This document shows positions 45,775 to 57,034 of a stretch of DNA of 64,000 nucleotides, one piece after another. Every line of letters starts with the position of its first letter. Position 1 is the first letter of the stretch. Source of the DNA: Stenocarpella maydis (taxonomy: Eukaryota > Ascomycota > Sordariomycetes > Diaporthales > Diaporthaceae). A program made the translations under genes and the position numbers. The notes under the pieces are model-generated. The model was not told the origin of the DNA. It ran no database searches and saw nothing but the letters and a program-made list of their open reading frames with translations. The stretch covers positions 1 to 64,000 of the forward strand of contig NQMI01000112.1 of NCBI GenBank assembly GCA_002270565.1. Reading direction: 5' to 3'.

Positions 45775-48700
45775 ATGTTCACCCTCTCGAGCTTGGTCAA
45801 TAAGGCTCAACAGCTGCTTGACCCCATGCAGGGCCTGAACCTCACAGACTCTGATAGGAACCCCTCAAAGGCCACCCTCTTTCAGAACCAGTTCCGGCTG
45901 CCCTCCTCCCAGCACCCCTTGTACGAGATCAATGCCGAGCTCACCATCCCGCCTTCCAACGCCACCCAGGGCGTCAAGAACGACACTGGCTTCCACTATG
46001 CCGGCAAGATACACCTCTCCGAGGCCTACATGTGCTTCTCCACCACCCCTTCGAGCTTCTTGTCGTCCGCCACAACATCCACATCGCTGGCCTTCACCGG
46101 TCAGACCCACGGCGGCGGTCCGAGCGGCAACGGCTTCACTTTCCCCCTCTCGTCCATCCGGAGGGTCGAGAGACTACACAGCCAGAACTTCCAGGTGCGT
46201 AACCCACGGTTGATGCAGAAAACCGGGAGCACGATCACACGATGGCTGACGTCCCATGCAGTTTGCCCTGGCCATCACTACCTGGAACGGCCTGGCCCAG
46301 AACTCAGGCAAGGACAAGGACAAAGAGGCCAACAAGGATCACAAGGAGGTACGAGAGCAGCGCATCACAATCACCCTCGCCGGTACCAGGCCGGCGTGCG
46401 AGAGGTTCTGTGACGGCCTGAAAAAGGGCCTGCGCGCCGGGGTCGGAAGCGTGGGCAAGCTCAAAAAGGTCGTTTCCGAGTGCTACTCCGAGTATCTGCT
46501 CCGCCCCGAAGACAAGAAGGCCGCCAGCCCACCAGACGCCGGCCTGGGAATGCAGTTTCGGTACCCCGGCGACCCCAAGAAGCTGCGCGACCGAGCCAAG
46601 ATGCGCCTGTGGGCAGAGTACCTGCGTGACAATGGCCGCAACGCCAACCTCATCCGACAGCCCACATTCCACAAGCTCATCCGGGTCGGCCTCCCAAACA
46701 GGCTGAGGGGAGAGATCTGGGAGCTGACCTCGGGCTCTTTGTACCTGCGCCTCGAGAACCCGACCCTCTACAGCGATACACTAAACAAGTTCGAGGGCCA
46801 GGAATCTCTTGCGATCGACGAAATCGAGAAGGATCTCAATCGGAGTCTGCCCGAATACCCCGGGTTCCAGAGCGAGGAAGGCATCGGTCGGCTACGCCGG
46901 GTACTTACGGCATACAGCTGGGTCAATTCTGATGTCGGATACTGTCAGGCCATGAACATCGTCGTGGCTGCTCTGCTCATCTACATGTCGGAAACACAAG
47001 CCTTCTTTCTACTGTCGGCCCTGTGCGATCGCCTCGTCCCCGGCTACTACTCCACCACCATGTACGGCACCCTGCTCGACCAGAAGGTGTTTGAGAGCTT
47101 GGTCGAGAAGACCATGCCGGTACTCTGGGACCACCTGGTGAAAAGCGACGTGCAGCTGTCCGTGGTATCTCTGCCTTGGTTTTTGTCGCTTTATATAAAT
47201 TCTATGCCCCTGGTTTTCGCGTTCAGGGTGCTAGACGTATTCTTCGTTGAAGGCCCCAAGGTCCTCTTCCAGGTCGGACTAGCGATTCTGAGAATAAACG
47301 GGGAAGACCTCCTGGACTCGACAGACGACGGCGCCTTCATATCTGTCCTGAAGTCATACTTCTCACGGTTGGACGAGTCGGCGCATCCTAAATCGGAAAA
47401 CCCCAAGCTGCGGGCCGTAACGCGGTTCCAGGAGCTGATGGTCGTCGCGTTCAAGGAGTTCTCCCAAGTCACGCACAGCACCATTACGGATTTGAGGTTG
47501 AAGAACAAGGACGCGGTTCTAAATAACATTGAGAACTTTGCAAAGAGGACAGCCATCAGGAACCTGGGGCCGGATGCCAAGATTATGAGCACCGATGAGT
47601 TGGGTGCGCTATATGACAGGTTCTTTGGCGTGCTGTACGAGCGGCAGCAGCGCAGCAACCTTCTTCAGCAGGAACAACAGCGGAGGACCAAGACGGGACG
47701 ACCCAAGCTGGGCGACTTGCACCACCAGGAGGCTGTGGAAAAGGGAAGAGTAGGTGTTGGTGCGCCGAGCACATCCGAGATGGATTACGATGCCTTCCGC
47801 GAGTTCCTCGCCGCCATGTCGAAATGGGCCATCTCGGACTCGCCCACGACCCCCCGCCGAGACGCTTTCCAGGAGAAGGACAAGAATCCCTACTTCGCCA
47901 CCGCCCGAAAGGCAGATGCATATACCGGGCCATGGGGAACAGGACCGGAGCCCGCAGATCATGAGTTCCTTCGACGCCTCTTCAAGTTGTGGGACAAGGG
48001 CTCCAAAGGCACGGTTACCTTGCAAGATGTCGTGTCTGGAATGGCGCGGATAAAGGGCAAGAGCGATATCATGGGGACTATCACCTACTTCTTCGAACTA
48101 TACGACGATGACGGCGATGGCAGAGTAGACCGGGAAGGCATACTGCGCATCTCGGAAGCATTGCTGTTTCTTTCGCGCCGAGGCTTGGAGGGTAACCTGA
48201 GCCCGTCGGCCTCAAACGTGGGATTAAGCGGACTCAACGACTCCGGGGTGAATACGAACAGTCCAAGTAGCGCGATGCCGGAAGCGACGGTCAACGAGAA
48301 GTTCCTCGGCAGCGTTAGTGCTTTTATCCGCCGCTGCTTCGAATACGCGGATCCCGACCACCCCAACAACCAGGCTCCGGCCGCTAAAGGCGGCAGCGCT
48401 GGGGCTGAGGACACCATGGCCGATCCCAACGCTTTTACGATCGGGGATGACGATGATGAAGACGAAGAGGAGGAAGAGGATCTCTTGGACCTAGAAGACA
48501 CACCGAAGGAGGGCAGTACTAAGAAGACACCCAGGAAATCAAACATACCCCCAGCCATCAACATCATTGACAGCAACCTGAACGTCACGCCAGCAGAGAC
48601 AGACGGCCACCGGAAGGTGTCGAAGGCACAGTCTGAGAAGGCAAACGTCGCCCTCGATCCTTCCAACCCCCTGTACATGACTCTGCCCACGTTCAGGATG

Positions 48701-49321
48701 GTAATCCTCGCGGATGAGCTCCTCGAACAATTCTTCGAGTCTAGCTTCCCGTCGTCGTTCCACATCATCGAAGGTCTCCCAACCAGCTCGGGGGCCAGCT
48801 CCTCCAACCTCACAACCTTCTCCAGCCTAGGCCAATCCGCCGGTCGGGCGGCAGCAGCAGCCATTGGCGGTGCTCCTGGGGCCGGCGCACGTGGAAATCG
48901 CGGCCTCCGAGGCGTCCTGGACGGTATAGTCACGGACGGCATGCGCGTGGCAGCCGAGGTGAGGAGGAGGATGGAGGAGGCGCAGAAGGAGCTGGAGAAG
49001 AACGCGACCCCGGGCCACAAAGCTGCGCAACAGGACGACGAAGAGGAGGACGAGGAAGACGCCGACATTGACGTGCACACGATACGCACACCGACGGGCC
49101 GCGGCGACGCGGAGGGGCGGAGCATCCGGAGCGTCAGAAACGAGGACCGCATGCTGCTGGAGGGGGCAGACGCTGAGGCCGGCGGCGGCAGTGGGAAAGG
49201 TGAAGGCGCGGACGAAGGGCGGGCTGAGGCGGCGGGCGCGGAGGCGGCGGGCGGGCCCAAGGCTCGCCCGCAGAGCGTCATTGAGGATGATGCGACCCGT
49301 ACGGTCGAGTTTGAGGGTTGA
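45775..49321 (+). CDS. Rab GTPase-activating protein, GRAM-TBC-EF-hand (Gyp2/MDR1-like, 1,159 aa)
   Basis: Stimulates GTP hydrolysis on a Rab in membrane traffic. Exons are 45775-46194 and 46262-49321; the 67-bp intron (GTGCGT to TGCAG) is phase 0 and falls inside the GRAM domain. Seen: GRAM-like segment with GKIHLSEAYMCFST near residue 85, TBC motif GLPNRLRGEIW, the arginine finger Arg334 in IEKDLNRSLPE, the glutamine finger Gln369 in VGYCQAMN, and SLPWFLSLYIN. An EF-hand loop follows at about residue 755 (YDDDGDGRVDREG). The C-terminal 250 residues are low-complexity: an acidic run, Ala/Gly-rich and charged repeats. Both catalytic fingers are present, so activity is expected. The domain order matches fungal Gyp2-type proteins. 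The Rab target cannot be told. Confidence 0.93.
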
Positions 49322-50732
49322 TGATGGACCATGGATGACATGGGCCGCGGGGCGATGTTTCGGAGGGGGGAAGGGATTATATCTGATGGCACGCACCATG
49401 GACCAAGCCGGTCGGCTGGGCATCTCATTTGGGAGGAGGGGGCTGGGCATTTTTGCTTTGGTGTGATTATGGGGTTTATCATGGGGTGTTGAGCGGCGGT
49501 GAGCTGTTTCCCACCTCCCTCCCCGCCCTCCTGCCGCATTTGTATTCCTACTCTATTGGGTTCATGTGAGGGTTTACAGGGGGTTTCAGACATGGAAAGC
49601 ATAGACTACTACTCAAGAGAGCATTGGTCTGTTTGTGACTCGGGTCGTTCGGCAGAGGTCCCGACGACTACGTGCCGTGCGCGAGGGACCTGTCTACCGG
49701 GGCTGGCGGTTTACTGTCCTGGGGGATGCTGTCCTACTTCTCTGTGGGGTATGTACTCCTGCTCAATATCCCTCTTGTAGGACAGTCGCGCGCTGTTGTT
49801 TGTTGTCACGCATTGGACACCCATTGCGTGCTGCCATGAACAAGGCCCGAGGCTGGCCAGCTGATGAAGCCATGTATATGCAGTGGCGTTTTGGTCCGGT
49901 ATGTGTTCCCAATTGCTAATTTCTGGCACCAAGCTACTACTAGTATCTTGAGTAAAGATGTACGTGGTCGAAGTGTTGTTGATGTGAGTTAGGTAAGGTA
50001 AGTGGTTCCTTCACATAAACGTCATTTAGGTTCTCACCTTGTTGACTAACAGGCCCAGATGGTAGGCACAGCATGACGAGTCCGGCTATCCTTTTTGCAA
50101 AGGCTGCCCCCAGCTGTGTGGTCTTGTTCAGCCGTCGTCTGTCCATGGCGTCTTACGTAATGCTGATCTCGAATTCCAACATCAGGCCTTCGTTCCTCGA
50201 CCGCGGAGTGAAACCGCCTCCGTCCTTGAACCGCCAACGACAAGAGGAGCAGCAGCAAATGAACTATTCTTACCCACATTCCATCCCCTATCATGGCTTT
50301 TCCGATTTCAGCATCAACGAGTGCTAGGGGACTCTTTGGGCTCACAGATGGTCAGTATGTTATACGAATACCTCCGACGGCGGCAAGGAATGTGTTCTCC
50401 GTCTTGTGAGCCTTCAGCCATGTCTCAATGGACCCTCCCGAAAATAGGTGTATGCTGATGAGTTTCCATTCGCGCTTGCCCATGGCCCGGTGGCCCGGGG
50501 TGAAGTTGCTCATCACGCCAGCTATGGTATTTGAGAGGCTACTGTCTCTCACAATCACTCCCCTTCGCCATCCCTCTCGTTACTCCTTCTCGTGCTTTGC
50601 TTCTCACAGGAGGCCGCTCGGCACTAAGCCCATTGCCTCATTTTCAGCCCCTGAACATACTCCTAACCCAACTCTCTCCGACTACCAATCCACCACGACA
50701 AGGAGGCCGCGGTTGCGTATTCCTCGGTCACG
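49322..50732. other. intergenic region between Rab GAP and WSC genes
   Basis: About 1.4 kb with no supported gene. The last 200 bp, CT-rich, probably form the leader of the WSC gene. Short frames here (60-130 codons) show no motif. Confidence 0.6.
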
Positions 50733-53681
50733 ATGGTCTGGACTCAGGCCAAGGCTGTTGCCATCCTGGCAGCGGTCGATGCTAGTGCCCAAGGCTTCTA
50801 CTCCAGCCTGAGAGGGCAAGTGGCTGCCTGTGGTCCTACTGACGGCCCAAACACTCTCTACGATTTGGGCTGCTACACTCCGACCTCTGTGCCCCTCACA
50901 AACTTCCAGATTAAGAACTATGTCCCAGGAGATGTCGAGTCCTACAAGAATTCCCACCCCCAATTCTGGGGTAAGGTCCTGACGCCAACCAAGTTCAATT
51001 CCACCACCACCCCAGCGACCTGCGGCTGGGCATGCCAGGGGTACGGCTTCAAGAATTCTCTTCTCAACGACAGCGTGTGCTATTGTTCAGCCATGCTTCC
51101 TGCAGGAGCCAGCACGACATACACCAGCAGCGGTAATCCTGCAGTCTGTGATGCCCGCTGCACTGGTGACTTCGACCAGTTCTGCGGTGGTGCTGCAGGT
51201 GCGGGTATCCGCGTGATCGCGGACCCAAGCTTCCCCTCAGATGCAGAAATCCGCAGCAAGGCCGCGTCCCTGGCGGCTGGCTACCGGTATCTCGGCTGCT
51301 TCAACCTGGGCCAGGGCTTCCGGAGCACCGAGCCTTTCACTACAAGTGCTGCCGGCCTGGGGGCCTGCCAGACCCGCTGCGCGCAAGGGGGCTACCCCTA
51401 CGCTTCCTTTTCGGCCTCGTTAAGCAGTTGCGACTGCGGTGTCTCCTTCGGGCTTAATTCCTTCCAGGTCAACGCGGCTATCGACGCTTGCGAGTCGACG
51501 CAGCAGGGCGCCCCCGTTTACGTGAACCCCGACCTTCAGGGCTGCTACGTGCCGCCCGTTCCGGGCTACGGCAACCTGAATACGGCCGGTGCTCTCATCT
51601 CGTACACGTGTGCTCCCGATGCCTCCTTCGCCAAGAGCGGGACTACAACTCCTCTCGTGCTCAGCAGCCCGGGCAACAACAAGGTCAACACTATCGTGCC
51701 CGCCCGCCAGCGCGAGGTGGGCCCATTCTATATCCGCGGCTGCGGCCAGGCCACAATCACAAACACCTTTGTCGGCTACGCCGACAAGGGCGGCGCAATT
51801 TCCCTCGAACTGTGCGCAAGCAAGTGCGCCGACTTCAACTTCTTCGGGCTCCAGAACGGAGGCCAGTCCTGCGCGTGCGGCACCTCCATCGCCGTCGAGC
51901 CCGACGCCGACATGTCTGTGTGCAGCCGCAAGTGCTCCAGCACACCCAGGCAGAACTGCGGCGGTGGGTCCCAGCCCATTGTCTACGCAAAGGTCAGGGA
52001 CGGGAACCCTATTTACAGCTCCATCTCGACGACGTACACGATTAGCCCGCGGCCGACGTATGCTTGCACAAACTCCAGCGGCCCCGCCACCACCTTGGGA
52101 TCAAGCAGTGCCGTCGCTACTAGCTCTTCCTCTGCCGCTGGGACGAGCTCTGTAGCTGGGGCGACTTCGCCTGCTGCACGGTCTTCCTCGTCTTCCACTA
52201 TCGCAGTCATTGTACCAACATCGCCCTCTACCGGCCCCAATGCTCAGACTTCAACCGCCCAGGGGCCTACCAACATCTTCCAGTCTTCGACCTCATGCGG
52301 CAGCTGCGCTTTCACTGCCAGCACTTCTCCTTCCAGCACTTCTTCCAGCACCTCTGCTGCCTCACGCACGTCGGCGTCCAGCTCTTCCAGTGATGGCGGC
52401 GCGGCCCCGACAACATCTGCTCCTGTCGGCGCTTCGTCTGGCACACCTAAGCCGTTTGATTCCTCGTCCATTGAGCAGAGCACATCCTCACTGGTCCTTG
52501 GGGCCGGTAGCCTGTCCTCGGTGGGGACAGTTGTGCCCCCCTCTTCGTTCAGCAGCGGCGGAACTGCAGCGTCTCCAACTGCCAGTGTTGGGTCATCAGG
52601 GTTGTCCAACTCTGGTAGCCAATCTGGATCACTTTCGACTCCCAGCGGTGGCTCTGGGCAATATACTATCACTGCTGGAGGACTTGGATCCTCTCCAAGC
52701 GGCTCTGGAAACGTTCCAAATCCCACCACGCCACAATCCTCGTCGGCTTCTGGCAGCGGCGGATCTGCCCCATCTGGCGGCGGACCCGGAGCCTCTACGA
52801 GCGCAAATAATGGCGGCACGATCATTACTTCTACGACCACGCAGTACTTCAATGTGACGACCAGTATTCCCTCAAGCTCCCAGAACGAGCCCGTGATCAG
52901 CGGTGGCAGCCCCGCCCCGTCCCAGGGAGCCTCAGCCTCAGCCTCGGCATCCGGCACGCTCCCCGGCGGGTCCGGATCACCATCCCCAGCTACCTTCGTC
53001 ATCCAGATCCGCCCCATCCCGCCGAGCGTCCCGGGCTCGAAAGCCCGGCGCCAGAGCGGCGGCGGGTTCGTCGGCAACGCGGGCACTAACAACCCGGCCG
53101 AGTGCTCCCAGGGCACGCAGTTCAGCGTCGTCGACGGCGAGCTCACCAGCGGCGGGCAGAAGGTGTCGACGAACCCGGGCGTGGCCTCGGCACCGCTGGC
53201 CGTCGGCGCTGCCGTCGGGTCGATAACGAGGACGTGGGAGGTCCTGCGCGGCGAGCTGGCGTGGGCCAATGCCACGTTCGCGGGCGGGGCGGCCGCGTTC
53301 TGTCAGGATGCTGCCACGGGGATGGCCTTATTCATCACCACGGGCGCGGGGAGCGGGCCTGATGGGTGTGAGCCTGTGGAACTGGTGCCTTTGCCTCGTA
53401 AGTCGAGTTTGCCTTTCGGTTATAATACTGGCTCCCTTCTGGCAAACACTTGCCTGGTAATCCGTGAACGAGTGCTAACCATCACGCCCACAGTGGCCGA
53501 CTGTCCTGGCCTCAACCCCGGCCTATCCGCCGAGGAGACGTTAATCCTACCCCCCGGGATTTACTTCCCAGGGGAATCGCCGGCAGCCAAGGTGTGTTAT
53601 GTTACCACCGAGTACTGGAACATCGGCCAGTTCACGGTTGGTCCTTATCCTACGGTTGGCTCACGCCGTCGGGAACTGTGA
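50733..53681 (+). CDS. secreted multi-WSC-domain protein with Ser-rich linker (950 aa spliced)
   Basis: Probable cell-wall or extracellular carbohydrate-binding protein. Exons are 50733-53397 and 53494-53681 (96-bp intron, GTAAGT donor, GCTAAC branch, CCCACAG acceptor). A weak signal peptide (AVAILAAV, cleavage after ASA) opens the protein. Three Cys-rich WSC-like repeats follow at about 44-150, 186-275 and 332-420, with LGCY/LGCF, CGxxC, CYC/CDC and FCGG/NCGG landmarks. A Ser/Thr/Gly/Pro-rich linker runs about 440-780. The C-terminal domain (FVIQIRPIP to the end) resembles the extracellular domain that often follows WSC linkers in ascomycetes. There is no C-terminal anchor; the end is SRRREL. 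The intron is 96 nt, a multiple of three, and free of stops, so an unspliced form (982 aa) is also readable. Confidence 0.85.
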   Translation: MVWTQAKAVAILAAVDASAQGFYSSLRGQVAACGPTDGPNTLYDLGCYTPTSVPLTNFQIKNYVPGDVESYKNSHPQFWGKVLTPTKFNSTTTPATCGWACQGYGFKNSLLNDSVCYCSAMLPAGASTTYTSSGNPAVCDARCTGDFDQFCGGAAGAGIRVIADPSFPSDAEIRSKAASLAAGYRYLGCFNLGQGFRSTEPFTTSAAGLGACQTRCAQGGYPYASFSASLSSCDCGVSFGLNSFQVNAAIDACESTQQGAPVYVNPDLQGCYVPPVPGYGNLNTAGALISYTCAPDASFAKSGTTTPLVLSSPGNNKVNTIVPARQREVGPFYIRGCGQATITNTFVGYADKGGAISLELCASKCADFNFFGLQNGGQSCACGTSIAVEPDADMSVCSRKCSSTPRQNCGGGSQPIVYAKVRDGNPIYSSISTTYTISPRPTYACTNSSGPATTLGSSSAVATSSSSAAGTSSVAGATSPAARSSSSSTIAVIVPTSPSTGPNAQTSTAQGPTNIFQSSTSCGSCAFTASTSPSSTSSSTSAASRTSASSSSSDGGAAPTTSAPVGASSGTPKPFDSSSIEQSTSSLVLGAGSLSSVGTVVPPSSFSSGGTAASPTASVGSSGLSNSGSQSGSLSTPSGGSGQYTITAGGLGSSPSGSGNVPNPTTPQSSSASGSGGSAPSGGGPGASTSANNGGTIITSTTTQYFNVTTSIPSSSQNEPVISGGSPAPSQGASASASASGTLPGGSGSPSPATFVIQIRPIPPSVPGSKARRQSGGGFVGNAGTNNPAECSQGTQFSVVDGELTSGGQKVSTNPGVASAPLAVGAAVGSITRTWEVLRGELAWANATFAGGAAAFCQDAATGMALFITTGAGSGPDGCEPVELVPLPRKSSLPFGYNTGSLLANTCLVIRERVLTITPTVADCPGLNPGLSAEETLILPPGIYFPGESPAAKVCYVTTEYWNIGQFTVGPYPTVGSRRREL
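53398..53493 (+). other. frame-neutral 96-nt intron in the WSC gene
   Basis: Donor GTAAGT, GCTAAC branch-like site about 20 bp before a CCCACAG acceptor, phase 1. Length is 32 codons and contains no stop in the host frame. Skipping it joins VPLP to LADCPGLNPG; retaining it inserts 32 residues. The splice signals are stronger than the coding quality of the insert, so I treat it as an intron. Confidence 0.7.
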
Positions 53682-54788
53682 GGCCGGAAAGCGAATTCGA
53701 AAGAAAGAAAGGGATGGTTTGATAAGTTAATGCATGTTTGCTAATGCGTTTGTTCGAGCGGTATTCCCCACCTAGACCTAATTTCTGGGGGCGGCATATG
53801 AGACTGGAATTTGGTGTGATGCATTGGTCTGGGATGATTGGAATGGGTCGAGGAGTCTAGGGTAATATTTAGGATATCAACAGGATTCTGGCTGGTGTCG
53901 TTTGCGATTCTTGGATAGCTGATTACAAACGTATTGTGAATCTTGGAACTCCTCACTGCCTCCAAATGCCATCCCGCGGGATTGGCCGTGTTTCTGATGC
54001 TGAGCAGTCTTATCAAGTGAGGTGGGTAATCGACGGTGCCTTTCCCCCTGAATCCTGCTTTGACTTTCTTTTGTCCAGGTCATCGTGATGGGCTTCTGGG
54101 TTATCTCTCGTAGGTAGTTGAGGCGGTGGTAGTTCCCAGATATATGGTGTGCCTCACTCATGGATTAACTAGGTAGGCTACTGACCGCGCTGGAGGAGTC
54201 ACATCAAGCGGTTATGACGCCAGTCGTACCATCTTGCCAAAGGCTAACCAGTTCACAAGGAGAGAGCCAGCCGCAATGGTGTTGAACATGAGCCTGCCTC
54301 CCCTCCCCCCTCCCCCAACATCCGACCTGCCGTACCAAAAAGGGCCACAGCATGAGGAGGGCAAGTCTAGCAGGCGCGATCTCTCCGAGATAGCACATCA
54401 CGAGGTCTGCGTCCTTCCTTTTGGAGGCAACTTTGAGGTGTTATGTTTGGGCTGGTAGTTGTTTCCGTGATCCGCAAAAGGCCGGTTCATCACATAATCT
54501 CCAACCCTTCGAACGCAAAATTCGTCCGCCTCACCATCACCAGCATGAACAGTTTTGGTGTCTTTGCTCGTTTTCTTTTCTTGTCAACCGCTTTGCTCTC
54601 GCCTCGCTGACTTGCGGAAACCTTGCTCTTGTGCTCGCCGGCCCTTTGCTCTAACTTAATCACCCCCGCATCTCTTCTTTTGCCTCCTTTGGAGTGTTTT
54701 GTTTGTTCCAAAGCCCACTCCTTCTTTCTTGGACAGCCTCCCCCTCCACCAAAACTCAAACCCGGCGGTCTCTCCTCCCCATCCGAAG
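53682..54788. other. intergenic region between WSC and GH76 genes
   Basis: About 1.1 kb with no supported gene. The last 300 bp are C/T-rich, consistent with a promoter and leader for the downstream gene. Confidence 0.6.
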
Positions 54789-57034
54789 ATGTCCGAGCCT
54801 TGCGGACTGCTCGACGCGGTCAGACTCCTCTTTCTCATCATCATATACCTCATCATAGTCACCGAGCATGTGCCTGAGGGCCCTCGCGCGAGGCTTGTCA
54901 GGCGATGGTGCCCCATTATCTTTTTCGTGCCGCGGCCGGGCGAAGGTTATGGTTTGGATCTGAACTCTCAGGGTGGGCCATGAACTCCGGCAAATAATAC
55001 CTTCGGGTGCCCTCGAACAAATGGGGGAAAAGGCTAACCTGTCTTCTCCACGGGACAGCGTCAATCAGGTCCGTCGCGTCAGCCATGGCCGATGACATGA
55101 TGTCCTTTTACAAAGGCAACGAGCCGGGCCAGACTCCTGGTCTCCTCCCAAAGCCTTACTACTGTGAGCCCCCTCATTAATGCTATAAAGCCACCCGAGA
55201 ATGTGTTGGGATGACTGATGCTTGTTCTGGAAATCAGGGTGGGAAGGCGGTGCTCTCATGGGCGCGCTCATCGACTACTGGTATTACACAGGCGATACCA
55301 AGTGGAATCAAATCGCCCAGCAGGGTCTGCTTTTTCAGGTCGGCCCACATGATGACTACATGCCTCCAAACCAGACAATGACGGAGGGGAATGATGATCA
55401 GGTGAGAGTCTCGTTCAGAACCTCCAAGGTCGGTCCTGGGACGATACTGACGATATGGCAAGGGCTTCTGGGGCATGACGGTCCTCTCAGCCGCCGAGTA
55501 CAAGTTCCCCAACCCACCGGCTTCCAGCCCTCAGTGGCTGGCACTGGCCCAGAACGTCTTCAACACCCAGGCCGCGCGGTGGAACACCGAGCAGTGCGGT
55601 GGCGGCCTGCGGTGGCAGATCTTCCAGTGGAACAACGGCTACCTGTACAAGAACAGCATCTCCCAGGCCTGCCTCTTCAACATGGCAAGCCGGCTGGCCC
55701 TGTACACGGGCAACCACACCTACTCGGAGTGGGCAGATCGGATCTGGGACTGGATGGTCGAGGTGCGGTTCCTGCACGATGACTCGTACTACATATACGA
55801 CGGCGCCCATGTCGCCGACAACTGTACCGATGTTGTGCGGTACCAGTGGACATACAACGCGGGTGCGTTCCTGCACGGCGCCGCGGCCATGTACAATTAC
55901 ACAGCTGCCAGCGATCCCGTGGCGGCGGCGCTCTGGCGGGCGAGGGTCACCGGGCTGCTCACCGGGCTGCGCGTGTTCTTCAGGGGCGCCAACCACGACA
56001 TCATGACCGAGGTTGCCTGCGAGGGCGTCAACCTCTGTGACAATGACGAGCTGAGCTTCAAGGCGTTCCTCGCGCGGTGGATGGCCGCGACGACCAAGTG
56101 GGCCCCGTGGACGTACAGTACTATCAAACCGCTGCTGGGGGCATCCGCCGCTGCCGCGGCCGCCCAGTGCACGGGCGGAGATAACGGCCGAATGTGCGGG
56201 CTCATGTGGGCGGACAACAGCGGGCGGTGGGACGGGACCACCGGGGTGGGACAACAGATGGCCGCCATGGAGGTCGTCCTTGCGACAATGATCCAGGACC
56301 TGGACTCACCCGTGACAAATCTGACTGGTGGGACGAGCACCGGGAACTCAGGTATAGGGGCAACCGGGGCTGGACAGTCCAACACTCCCTCCGTGCTCGA
56401 GAAAATGAGGCCGGTATCGCAGGCAGACGGGGCTGGTGCTTACTTGCTCACAGTTTTGGTATTATTGACCCTGCTGGCAGGCATGGCGTTTATGTTTCGC
56501 GATGATGAGGCGGACAGGACCATTGTAGAGAGGTGGATGACCCTGCAGAAAGGCATGAAGCCCGGAGGGGTCTTGGGGCCCCGCGGAGAGAAGGCGAGAA
56601 AAAAGGACGAAGAGCAGGATACAGACGACGGTTTTGAGAATATCAACCTGGACGGTCCGACGACTCCCGCAGAGGAACCTGACGGCGAGAAGAAGTTATC
56701 GGTGGGGTCTGTCTCCTTCTACAGCAACCAAGACGTGAGGCCCTCGCTGATGCTGTCACGGAGAAACGACTATCCGGACGAGCAGCCGTGGAGGAGACCA
56801 GCTCGCGCTGGAGACTACGCCGGGGCCTTCGACCCCAGCCGCGGCAATGGCGCCGGGTTCGGGATTCTGCCCGGTCAGCCTGATGGGTCCGGGGCGAGGG
56901 ACGTCTGGGGTGACACAGGCTCCGGGCGCATCCTGACGGAGAAGAAGCTGAGGCTAGAGCGAAAGCCGCTGCCAGGCAAGCCCGGGCTGGGAAGCAGAAT
57001 GACAGGACAGGGGGTGGCGGACAGGAAGCTTTAG
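54789..57034 (+). CDS. GH76 family (DFG5/DCW1-like) enzyme with C-terminal membrane span (674 aa)
   Basis: Family role: alpha-1,6-mannosidase or transglycosidase that links GPI proteins to the wall. Exons are 54789-54972, 55059-55163, 55238-55401 and 55463-57034 (introns 86, 74 and 61 bp; phases 1, 1, 0). All joins restore family text: [48 protein letters not shown] and EGNDDQ-GFWGMT. The paired Asp149-Asp150 in GNDDQ match the GH76 catalytic pair. Next come [23 protein letters not shown] (about 205-230) and YDGAH with [13 protein letters not shown] (about 265-290). After a Gly/Ser linker there is a clear span ([18 protein letters not shown], about 475-495) and a 180-residue charged tail, where the usual homologue has a GPI signal. 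The N-terminus (about 60 residues, one hydrophobic run) is the least certain part and may contain a missed intron. Confidence 0.88.

Noticed and set aside
48085..49602. 505-codon frame antisense to the Rab GAP
   Set aside because: Mirror of the codon bias in acidic and Ser/Ala-rich stretches of the real gene.
52244..53275. 343-codon frame antisense to the WSC protein linker
   Set aside because: Low-complexity shadow of the Ser/Gly/Pro-rich linker.
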